Assembly: GCA_021779935.1 (NCBI GenBank) | Contig: JAJXZT010000015.1 | Coordinates: forward strand, 1-57,785 | DNA: 57,785 bases | Source of the DNA: Acidobacteriota bacterium | GTDB taxonomy: Bacteria; Acidobacteriota; Terriglobia; Terriglobales; Acidobacteriaceae | Direction of reading: 5' to 3' | Part shown: piece by piece, positions 16,903-23,426 of the stretch | Layout: each line of letters opens with the position of its first letter | How positions within the stretch are numbered: position 1 is the stretch's first letter | Notes under the pieces: generated by a model | The model's input: only the letters and a program-made list of their open reading frames with translations | What the model was told of the DNA's origin: nothing | The model's database searches: none | Position numbers and translations under genes: made by a program

Positions 16903-17184
16903 ATGGAAAAAGGTAAGAAGCAGACAGAAGCTACGTGGCGTGAGATCGTCAACCAAGTGGCGCTCGCATTCCTGCGGGGTGCCTCCACCATCGAGGAAGC
17001 AGCAAAGTTCGCTCACTGCACATTCGATCAAACCGAAAACGCTGTTATCCAATTGAACCGTGAATCAATTGCGAAGACAGGCAAACCGTGCCTCGTCGCC
17101 GAGGACTGCTGCGTCGAGGCGTACCGCCCCAAGGGCGTGACTTCAGAGAAGAGTGACGCTCACAACATGAAGGCGGTGCAGTGA
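16903..17184 (+). CDS. hypothetical protein (93 aa)
   Basis: The start at ATG 16903 is set by AGAGGAG about ten bases upstream. A longer in-frame version from 16810 lacks a ribosome binding site and would abut the previous stop. The product has a helical N-terminus with a possible helix-turn-helix-like segment (GASTIEEAAKFAHCTFDQ) and a Cys pair (EDCC). Its last codons (encoding KAVQ) contain the near-consensus ribosome binding sequence AAGGCGGTG for the next gene, whose ATG overlaps the stop. Confidence 0.55.
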   Translation: MEKGKKQTEATWREIVNQVALAFLRGASTIEEAAKFAHCTFDQTENAVIQLNRESIAKTGKPCLVAEDCCVEAYRPKGVTSEKSDAHNMKAVQ

Positions 17185-17186
17185 TG
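17170..17186 (+). promoter_or_regulatory. coupled stop-start junction AAGGCGGTGCAGTGATG
   Basis: The sequence combines an extended Shine-Dalgarno (nine bases with one mismatch to AAGGAGGTG), a stop codon and an overlapping ATG. The same 17 bases recur at the next junction (17607-17623). Shortened forms occur at 18190-18204 and 19023-19039. It explains why successive proteins end in KAVQ, KAVQ and GVQ. Confidence 0.6.
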
Positions 17187-17621
17187 ATCGACTACAAGGC
17201 GGTTATCAAGAAGAACGAAGAACGCCAGCGGCGGCAGATCGCCGCTGGCACACACACCACGTGCCCGGTCTGCATGCAGCACGTCCAAGTTCGGAACAGC
17301 AGGATTGCGCTGCACTACGACATCGTCGCAAACAATATTGATGTTCCTTGCGTGGGTTCACGGAAGGCGGTGGTGACAGCCGTTGCCGGAAGCCTCTTAA
17401 AGTCGGTCATCGCAGAAAACAAGCTGAGTACCACTACGAAGTACGAGGCATATCGCAAGGCGCACCCGGAGTTGTCACTGCCGAAATGGCAGCAGGTTGC
17501 CGTGGCATACAACGAATGCGGCGGATGGAATTTTACGATTAGTGGAATCGAATTCCGGAAGACATCTTTCGGCAGCTTCAAAAAGTTCTCGTCAGAAATG
17601 CTCCAGAAGGCGGTGCAGTGA
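17184..17621 (+). CDS. hypothetical protein with Cys/His cluster (145 aa)
   Basis: Translation begins at ATG 17184 in a TGATG overlap. Near the N-terminus, CPVCMQHV followed by H and C (about 29-57) forms a C-x2-C...H...C set that could bind zinc. The rest is a basic alpha/beta sequence. The C-terminus reads KAVQ because its codons carry the ribosome binding site of the following gene. No family is recognised. Confidence 0.55.
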   Translation: MIDYKAVIKKNEERQRRQIAAGTHTTCPVCMQHVQVRNSRIALHYDIVANNIDVPCVGSRKAVVTAVAGSLLKSVIAENKLSTTTKYEAYRKAHPELSLPKWQQVAVAYNECGGWNFTISGIEFRKTSFGSFKKFSSEMLQKAVQ

Positions 17622-17623
17622 TG
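17607..17623 (+). promoter_or_regulatory. second copy of the coupled stop-start junction
   Basis: AAGGCGGTGCAGTGATG is identical over 17 bases to the junction at 17170-17186. Identity across two unrelated reading frames points to selection for translation coupling or to a duplication of the junction. Confidence 0.6.
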
Positions 17624-18202
17624 AGGGGGAATAAGAACCGTATCGCTTGGCATTACACGTACAGTCATCGCATCAATGCAATTTTGGAGTCCGGCATGCT
17701 CTTGCCGCCAGCGGCATTGCATTTGGATTATTGGGCTTCTCTGCGGTTGTCTGTGACGACTTCTCTGGGATTCCAAGCCGACGAGAAGCTGCTTCTGTTC
17801 AGCGAGAACTCGCTGTGGGAGCCTGCGTCGTACCGGGGAGTTCAGGGGCCGGACGGAACTATCGTGGACATCCATCGTCTGGACGACTATCAGCGCTACG
17901 GCTTCAAGGTCTACCGGATAGCCGTGCCAACTTACCGTCTTAAGCCCTACACGCAACTGCTTCGGGAGGTACATATGCCAAAGGAAATGGCGAAGTCGCT
18001 GGATGAGAGCGCCCGGAAGCTCGGCTCTAATCCCTACCAGTGGTGGGGAACGACGAAGCCCATACCTGAAGCGAATTGGCTCTCGGTCGAGGCATACGAA
18101 GACGGGCGTTGGGTGCCGTACGTGGATGGCTGGAACGAATCGCAGGTCAGCGTTGTGCCGCCTGATCCGCAGCCCCCGTCGTTCGAGGCAGGGGTGCAAT
18201 GA
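17621..18202 (+). CDS. hypothetical protein with ADP-ribosyltransferase-like pattern (193 aa)
   Basis: The start ATG 17621 overlaps the preceding stop. The N-terminal block, WHYTYSHRINAILESGMLLP, followed later by LLLFSENSLWEP, follows the H-Y-T ... IL-x-SG-x-L-P and F-S-x-N-x-W spacing that I associate with small proteins of the RNA 2'-phosphotransferase/DarT-like ADP-ribosyltransferase fold. There is no confirmed catalytic Glu, so assignment is tentative. The C-terminal 40 residues are proline-rich. If correct, it would use NAD to modify DNA, RNA or protein. The neighbours on both sides are unknown genes of the same coupled operon. Confidence 0.45.
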   Translation: MRGNKNRIAWHYTYSHRINAILESGMLLPPAALHLDYWASLRLSVTTSLGFQADEKLLLFSENSLWEPASYRGVQGPDGTIVDIHRLDDYQRYGFKVYRIAVPTYRLKPYTQLLREVHMPKEMAKSLDESARKLGSNPYQWWGTTKPIPEANWLSVEAYEDGRWVPYVDGWNESQVSVVPPDPQPPSFEAGVQ

Positions 18203-19047
18203 TGGCGACTACTTTGTTTTCAGGACTGACTCGTTATGGCAACTACACGTCCGACACTGTGCCGAAGGACGGTGTGTACCGCCTTCCCCTCGACGGCACC
18301 ATTCGCACCGTTCGGGCTCTCGGATTACCGCACGTTGAGATCGTCGATATTGTCAATGCTTACGGGAACCATTGGTTTCCACAGCGGGTTGGATACGCAA
18401 TCCTCTCCTCTGACAAAGACAAACTATTGGCGGCTCTCTCGGCTAAGAAGAAGCTTTCGTCTCCTAAGCCGCACCCTCACCTTCTTCTTTGCGTCCGTGA
18501 GGCGTCCCGTGCGGCTCATCGGGAACGTGACAGTGCGCAGGCGGCATATCAAGCAGGGCGTCATACTCTCGCTCAGAACGCTAAGAGCCGCAAGAAACAT
18601 TGGTACGACTTGAAAGATCAGGGAATTGTTGCTGCTCATCGTCAGGATTTGCTCAGATATGTAGGCGCTTCTCCGCAAGGGATGGCAGTGTACGAGTACG
18701 GCGACGGCGGAATGTCTTGCTTCCATTCGACGTTGCACCCGGTGGGAACTGAGCGCCGGACAGTCGAGCATCATCCCGAAATTCTCATGGTTGAAGCAAA
18801 AGACAAGGTCAAAGGCGTGTCACATAAGCGTGTAGAAGCAACACTCAGTGCGCTCCCAGATGACTTCTCAGGGTACGAGCGCAGCGAAGCTCCCGCAATT
18901 AAGCAGACCAAGCGAATCGTCTGTTGCGAATGCGGAGAAGAAGGTCATACGAGCCGCTGGTGTCCGCTCCACGAACGGAATGACTATGAGTGGGACTCGA
19001 ATGAATCCGAAGGATTTTCGAAGAGGGGGTGCAGTGATGGCGAATGA
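18199..19047 (+). CDS. hypothetical protein with CCHC zinc knuckle (282 aa)
   Basis: Two adjacent ATG codons (18199, 18202) overlap the preceding stop. The N-terminal ~80 residues look globular. A charged helical region with many Ala, Arg and His residues follows (EASRAAHRERDSAQAAYQAG). Near the C-terminus, CCECGEEGHTSRWC fits C-x2-C-x4-H-x4-C, the zinc-knuckle pattern of retroviral nucleocapsids and some RNA-binding proteins, which is uncommon in bacteria. Binding of single-stranded nucleic acid is a fair guess. The last 11 bp overlap the next gene. Confidence 0.55.
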   Translation: MMATTLFSGLTRYGNYTSDTVPKDGVYRLPLDGTIRTVRALGLPHVEIVDIVNAYGNHWFPQRVGYAILSSDKDKLLAALSAKKKLSSPKPHPHLLLCVREASRAAHRERDSAQAAYQAGRHTLAQNAKSRKKHWYDLKDQGIVAAHRQDLLRYVGASPQGMAVYEYGDGGMSCFHSTLHPVGTERRTVEHHPEILMVEAKDKVKGVSHKRVEATLSALPDDFSGYERSEAPAIKQTKRIVCCECGEEGHTSRWCPLHERNDYEWDSNESEGFSKRGCSDGE

Positions 19048-19468
19048 TTGGGCAGGGCAAATAGAACCCGGCGATATTTGGGTGACTGTAGGTTTCGCCA
19101 ACAAGGACGGCAAAACCCGTGCATGCTGGATATATATGACTCGCAACATGCCCAATGCATTTATCGAAGAGCGGCTAAACGTTCTGCGGCAACAGGCACG
19201 CATCTTGGGTGTGATCCAGTTCTTCCGGGATGGAACTCCAGCGAGAATCGTTCCGTACCGTGGCGAGGACTCGGCGATTCAAACTGACGAAGGAGAACAG
19301 AATGCCATCACGATCATGCAGAGGGTGAAGGAAAAGGTGGTGGAAGACCTGATCCGGATTCTCAATAGCCAGAGTATTGAGTTAAGTGTCGGCAGTGGGA
19401 AGACGACCTTTGATCAAGAAAGTAGTGCGGCAGTTTTGAAATCCCTGAATTGGACAGAGCGCAACTGA
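19037..19468 (+). CDS. hypothetical protein (143 aa), last gene of coupled operon
   Basis: ATG 19037 is preceded by AGAGGGGGTGCAGTG, the variant form of the operon's junction motif, and overlaps the preceding gene; a longer in-frame version would lie inside that gene. The first half is strand-rich (GDIWVTVGFANKDGKTRACW), the second half helical (VKEKVVEDLIRILNSQ). No family is recognised. A 7-bp hairpin 88 bp downstream may end the transcript. Confidence 0.55.
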   Translation: MANDWAGQIEPGDIWVTVGFANKDGKTRACWIYMTRNMPNAFIEERLNVLRQQARILGVIQFFRDGTPARIVPYRGEDSAIQTDEGEQNAITIMQRVKEKVVEDLIRILNSQSIELSVGSGKTTFDQESSAAVLKSLNWTERN

Positions 19469-19780
19469 TCAGGGACGCAACGAACGTCGAGGGTTCGCAC
19501 GTAAATTTAAGCAACGGTTGATTCGATGGAAATCCTTAACAATCGCTATTCAGTCCGCCACCTTGGGCCGGTGGCGTTACGTTCAATGATAGGGGAATTT
19601 CATTACGCAATCATAGGATTGCTGCGGATTTCCCACAATCACGCAGCGGGGAGTGGCGGGGATGGAATCGGACGTAAGGCATCCCCGTTCCCCGGTATCA
19701 CCTAAGTCTCGGAATTGGGAACGGCCCAGCCGAAGTGGGTATTAGATAGAGGGAAGAGAGGAGAAAGAATAGTAAAGACA
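19469..19780. other. intergenic region with hairpin, between operon and excisionase
   Basis: This 312-bp stretch has no convincing gene. CGCCACC-TTGGGCC-GGTGGCG (19556-19576) is a perfect 7-bp stem without a clear T tract. GCTGCG and CGCAGC arms follow at about 19620-19650. The region is where arm-type integrase or excisionase sites or the promoter for the HTH gene would be expected, but no repeated core was found. Confidence 0.35.
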
Positions 19781-19972
19781 ATGGATTTGTTGGAAGTGCT
19801 GGAAAGCAAAGCAGTCTGGAAGATCGAAGAACTCGGCGATCTGTTGAACGTGTCGCCAAAGACCTTATACAAGCAGGCCTCCCGGAAAAGGATTCCTGCA
19901 TTCAAACTTGGCACGTGCGTGCTGGTCTACGGGAAGGCGTTCGCTGACCTGATTCGCAACAAGCTGAAGTAG
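19781..19972 (+). CDS. excisionase-like helix-turn-helix protein (63 aa)
   Basis: The product is a MerR-like HTH_17 domain: KIEELGDLLNVSPKTLYKQA forms helix-turn-helix and KRIPAFKLGTCVLVYGKAF forms the winged strand. Length and position next to the integrase fit a recombination directionality factor (Xis). ATG 19781 lacks a well-spaced ribosome binding site, with AGGAG about 17 bases away. An upstream TTG at 19715 would extend the protein by 22 residues with no homology benefit. It converges on the integrase gene. Confidence 0.7.
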   Translation: MDLLEVLESKAVWKIEELGDLLNVSPKTLYKQASRKRIPAFKLGTCVLVYGKAFADLIRNKLK

Positions 19973-19981
19973 AAATGAACA

Positions 19982-20002
19982 CCCCGGCCCACGAGGCCGG
20001 GG
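19982..20002. terminator. hairpin between convergent excisionase and integrase genes
   Basis: CCCCGGCC-CACGA-GGCCGGGG is a perfect 8-bp stem followed on the plus strand by more G. It lies between two converging stop codons, where a bidirectional terminator is expected. There is no T tract, so strength is uncertain. Confidence 0.5.
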
Positions 20003-20024
20003 GGGGGGCGTGTCTCTGATCCAC

Positions 20025-21329
20025 CTATTCAGAGAACTTCGGGAATTCGATGCTCGAAGGCATCTTCTCTTCTTCGGCCTTGGTGGTTGTCGGCAGAACA
20101 TAAAGCTCAGCAAGCCATGCCGGGCAGTTCTCGGCGGCTCCTACGTATTTCGCCAACGTTTCCAGATCAGAATGTCCCATCCATTCCTGCACCAGCCTGA
20201 TGTCGTTCCGCTTCAGAGCGTACGACGCAAAACTCGACCGGAAGTAGTGCGTGTGGAAACGATGGCATTCGTTCCGGGCCGCACAACCAAGACAGAGTCC
20301 GCAGTTCAAGCCAGCCTTGCGTGCCTTGCGTTTCAGGGCATCGAGAATCTTGACGTTAGGTTGGTCGTTCGTTGTGCCGACCACGAATACCGAGTTCGGT
20401 CGCTGTTTGCGCCACTGTAGCAGTTCTTCCCTCAGCATCGGGAAGATCGGGATATTGCGGGCCTCACCATCCTTCAATTTGAAAACGATCTGCTTCCCCT
20501 TGTGCTGGATCACGTAGTCTTGCAGTCGAATCACATTGGCTTCAAAATCGATCTGCTGCCAAAGGAGATGAGAGAGTTCGTTGTCACGCATCCCGCTCAG
20601 TAACGCCAACATGAAGAGTGTGTGGTGGTACGGGTCGCAAATCTTCAACAGTGCCGTAATTTCAGCACCGCTGTAGATACGCACCTTCCTCTTCTCATAA
20701 CTCTTCAGGCGCTTGTGAACGGATGCTGAAATCAGCCGCTTGGGCTCCAAGCCGCAGTAAAACAGAAACCCCCGCAAACTGGTATAACGGGTGGAACGAA
20801 CCCTGGCGGCATACCGCTTGTCCAAAACGTCGCAATAGCGAATGACATCTGCCTCGGTGATGTCTTGCGGGTAGGTCTTGCCTGAAATGGGGATGAATTC
20901 TTCCACGATAGCCGTGTAGAGCTTGATTGCATCTTCAGACAAGTTCAGGGAAGGACTCTTCTTGTGCTCCAAGAACTCACAACCGAATTCAGCGAGTGAT
21001 TTTGTCTTAGGTTGCTTCGGCGAGGGGATGATAAATCCGGCAGCGTCGGCTGCGTTCTTGAGCCTCAGTTCTCGCTGGGCCTGTTGCAATTGTTCCAGAG
21101 CGTACGTCGGATCGTTCCCAACATCTCTATAGCGTGGGAGCTTGCCATCGAAATAGCGGAGTTCGTAGTGACCATCTGGTGCGTAGATTTTCTGTTTGTT
21201 GTTTTGCGCCCCGAACAACATGTAATCAGGTGTGAGTTTTCCGGTCTTTCCAAGAATCGCTTTTCCACGTCGCCAGCCGAGACCGGGTAGCTTGGCGTAC
21301 CTGAGTAAAGACACTGTTTGATTTGCCAT
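20025..21329 (-). CDS. tyrosine recombinase / integrase
   Basis: The 434-residue enzyme integrates and excises the element by site-specific recombination. An N-terminal strand-rich DNA-binding region and a core-binding domain precede the catalytic domain. In that domain LSGMRDNELSHL supplies the first Arg and KLKDGEARNIPI the strand Lys. HYFRSSFASYA gives His-x-x-Arg, EWMGHSDLETLAKYVG gives the His and the nucleophile Tyr. A cysteine cluster (CGLCLGCAARNEC) lies inside the catalytic domain. ATG 21329 is preferred over the TTG at 21356. The N-terminus points to the tRNA-Ser-like repeat 158 bp away. The gene looks intact. Confidence 0.9.
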   Translation of the reverse strand: MANQTVSLLRYAKLPGLGWRRGKAILGKTGKLTPDYMLFGAQNNKQKIYAPDGHYELRYFDGKLPRYRDVGNDPTYALEQLQQAQRELRLKNAADAAGFIIPSPKQPKTKSLAEFGCEFLEHKKSPSLNLSEDAIKLYTAIVEEFIPISGKTYPQDITEADVIRYCDVLDKRYAARVRSTRYTSLRGFLFYCGLEPKRLISASVHKRLKSYEKRKVRIYSGAEITALLKICDPYHHTLFMLALLSGMRDNELSHLLWQQIDFEANVIRLQDYVIQHKGKQIVFKLKDGEARNIPIFPMLREELLQWRKQRPNSVFVVGTTNDQPNVKILDALKRKARKAGLNCGLCLGCAARNECHRFHTHYFRSSFASYALKRNDIRLVQEWMGHSDLETLAKYVGAAENCPAWLAELYVLPTTTKAEEEKMPSSIEFPKFSE

Positions 21330-21486
21330 TGTGGGCCGGGGCTCCTTGCTCCCCAATGGCTAATACCGAGCGGCCCGGATTTTCGAGCGAACTTCGAGCT
21401 ATTGCCCATCTTCGGTATTGTGCATCTTGTTGTAGGTCTGTATTTTCCGCAACTTACGTGGGATGCACCGCCGCTGTTAGTTTGTC

Positions 21487-21501
21487 CCCCCCTCTCCGCC
21501 A
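21487..21501 (+). repeat. candidate attachment site, tRNA-Ser 3'-end-like direct repeat copy 1
   Basis: CCCCCCTCTCCGCCA recurs exactly at 29889-29903 in the same orientation. CCTCTCC-G-CCA is the usual 3' acceptor strand, discriminator base and CCA of bacterial tRNA-Ser. There is no full tRNA around it. Such fragments are the normal right-end trace of integration into a tRNA gene. Confidence 0.6.
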
Positions 21502-21870
21502 TACCTTTTTGCCAACCACAAAACTTCCGGCAATTTGGTATTTTTCGCGCAACCTAAAGAGTACGCGTGCGTTGTCGTGGTGAACGCTTCCAAGGCGATT
21601 CAGTGCAGTCCAGTTCTCGCCAGCGCCTGAACCGAAGGAAATTGGTACTTTTGGTACTCAGCCAGCTTGTCGAATCCCATACAGAAAGACCCCGGAACGT
21701 CTGATGCCCCGGCGCTCACGAAGAATTACCCGCTTTGTGGAAGGCGTGCTCGCCAGAATCTGACCCACCCCGAAGACGTGGACGCCGCAAGTGCTACCTA
21801 GCCGCAGACTGGCCGCAAGACGAGGCATCAGGAACAGCCCGGATACGTGCAGTTGTCGTGTCCGAGATTA
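21502..21870. other. gene-poor stretch
   Basis: These 369 bp between the attachment-like repeat and the peptidase pseudogene hold no convincing reading frame, tRNA or insertion-sequence end. GGTACTTTTGGTACT near 21640 is the only local repeat noted. Confidence 0.4.
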
Positions 21871-22549
21871 TTATGAGTCTTTTTCGGGTTCGAAGTCCCG
21901 CAGGGCTTGTTCGCGAAACCCAAAGCGCAGGTCCTTGTAACCAATTTTGAATGCTTCACGAAGATGATGCAGGTCCTGTTCAGCGCAATGGCGGTTGTGG
22001 AGCGACTCCTTCATGCGCCTGTTATTGACCCAGATGCACTCATGCTCACTGTCTCTTTTGAGCGCAGCGGAGAAATTTCGGTAGATTCATTCCCGGGCCC
22101 GACTCTTGTCTGCTTCGGCTATGAGGTTTTCTTCTTCCCAGAATTCAGGGGGATGCGCTAACCACTTCCCTCGGCTTGATCCGGGTGTGTACGAGTTTGT
22201 GCTTGAGAACATGAGCGAAAACGCAGTCCGGTGTGGCCGGATCGTTTAGTGCGTGGTGCATCCAGATTGTTGACCACTGCTCGCTCTGTGAGGCCTCTAT
22301 TAATGCCAAGGTTGGAGTGCGACCGAAGAAGACGAGCGGAGCTGTGGTTCCCTCTGGAAAATAGGTTGCGAGAATCTGGCTGAGTAGTTCGTTGATTGCC
22401 CTACCGCAAAAGGGGAGCTGGGGTTGAAGCAGCCGCACGTTTAGCTTTTTTCGCTTTTGCCAGCGCGCGAAGTTCATTCGGTCACTCTTCGTCCACAGTT
22501 TCCTCCAATGAGTTTCTCTGGTCAAACTCCTAGCGTGGTGGTCCTCCAA
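21871..22549 (-). pseudogene. frameshifted metallopeptidase-like protein (M48/SprT-like)
   Basis: The first frame gives 134 residues containing DPATPDCVFAHVLKHKLVH and IKPREV, which resembles a zinc-peptidase helix but reads HKLVH where HExxH is expected. It stops at 22145. In a second frame, HPPEFWEEENLIAEAD continues the family-like sequence, is interrupted by a TGA, then stays open as IWVNNRRMKESLHNRH to a stop at 21871. The frameshift, internal stop and lost glutamate together indicate decay. The family assignment is from memory and tentative; the pseudogene state is directly visible. Confidence 0.5.
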
Positions 22550-22606
22550 CCGAATTGCGAACGGTCATGTACTGGCACAGCGGGATGTCGTGGATCAACT
22601 GTCGGT

Positions 22607-22786
22607 TTCAAGAAGCTGCGCGTGAATATTTTCATACGCACCGTGCTCAAGTTGGACCCCAGAAGAGGTCTGATCACAAAACGGGACGCCCAAATGCCCG
22701 ACGGAGAAGAGGTTGAAATCTACGATGATGAGCAGCTGAAGTGCTTCTTTGCCGCCTACCGTCCGCACGAAAGATTGTTGTTCCAA
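22607..22786 (+). pseudogene. tyrosine integrase, N-terminal half remnant
   Basis: About 60 residues resemble the end of the core-binding domain and start of the catalytic domain of tyrosine recombinases: [17 protein letters not shown], then [20 protein letters not shown]. The frame loses resemblance after the segment ending LLFQ, about 20 bp before the start of an IS256-type repeat (22806). The matching C-terminal half is at 29340-29858 on the same strand. Confidence 0.55.
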
Positions 22787-22805
22787 GGTAAGCGTCTGAC
22801 CAAAC

Positions 22806-22987
22806 ACTCTGATAACGTACGAATTCTTTCGCACATTTGAGTTGAGGAACCGTGGCTGATAGAACACGGGGAAGCAGTGGAGACCCCAAGGGGATGGAAG
22901 CCAGAGGGACGAGCAAGAACAAGGTGGAGGAGTGCGAAGTCTGAACCGGGTAGTTCAGATCGACGAAGGCCGGATTGCGGCGCATTT
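22806..22987 (+). repeat. IS256-type left end and transposase start, copy 1 (182 bp)
   Basis: This segment matches 28735-28916 with only two substitutions seen. It includes about 125 bp of non-coding left end and the first codons of an IS256-family transposase beginning at GTG 22932 ([12 protein letters not shown]). Similarity stops abruptly at 22987, where opposite-strand transposase sequence begins. Confidence 0.8.
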
Positions 22988-23396
22988 GCATGGGACGCTC
23001 CCACTTGACAACCCGATTGCGCAGCTCGGTCAGTACCTGCAGCCAGAACTTCGCGCCCTCGTTGGACGAAGTCCACAGCCCAAGCACGTCCTTGTGCCCC
23101 CGCCAGATCGATGCCGATAGCCACGTAAACGGCGCGGTTCTCTACATGCCCTTCGTAGCGCAGCTTCACCATCAGCGCGTCCAGAAACAAGATCGGATAC
23201 AGCGGCCCAGCGGCCGCATCTGCTAAGCCTTGACCTCTTCCATTTCCATGACCGCGTCGGTGACCTCGGAGATCAGCGACGGGGACACCTCGACTCCGTA
23301 GATCTCGCAAAGATGTCCCTGAATCTCGCGCGTGGTCATCCCCGCGCATACAGCGACCCCGCAGTCTTCGGAACGCCCATTCTGATCCATGATCGG
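22988..23396 (-). pseudogene. IS256-family transposase, internal fragment in reverse orientation
   Basis: Reading leftwards from about 23390, the fragment encodes MTTREIQGHL and IYGVEVSPSLISEVTDAV. After an in-frame TAG comes PLYPILFLDALMVKLRYEGH with [10 protein letters not shown] frame change then leads to [20 protein letters not shown]. These are the characteristic central blocks of IS256 transposases, including the first catalytic Asp region (FLDAL). The N- and C-terminal parts are missing. It faces the plus-strand start at 22932, so the element has been rearranged. Confidence 0.8.
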
Positions 23397-23426
23397 CTCC
23401 TGTGCTTTGCTCAGGAATTCTGCCTG

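Larger units (their letters stand above)
1..21501. mobile_element. integrative element with defence cargo, right end; left end outside window
   Basis: A tyrosine integrase reading leftwards, an excisionase-like HTH gene, a P4/D5-type primase-helicase, a long run of small unknown genes and restriction/helicase-type cargo are packed together, with the integrase 130 bp inside a 15-bp repeat resembling a tRNA-Ser 3' end (21487-21501). This layout is typical of site-specific integrative elements or phage satellites: integration module at one end, replication gene central, cargo at the other. No capsid, portal, terminase, relaxase or conjugation genes are visible, so it is more likely a satellite or mobilisable island than a phage or ICE. 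The left attachment site and the target tRNA gene are not in the window, so the left boundary is inferred. Confidence 0.65.

Noticed and set aside
21440-21501. complete tRNA-Ser gene
   Set aside because: Only the acceptor 3' strand and CCA can be matched; no anticodon, D or T arm is present.
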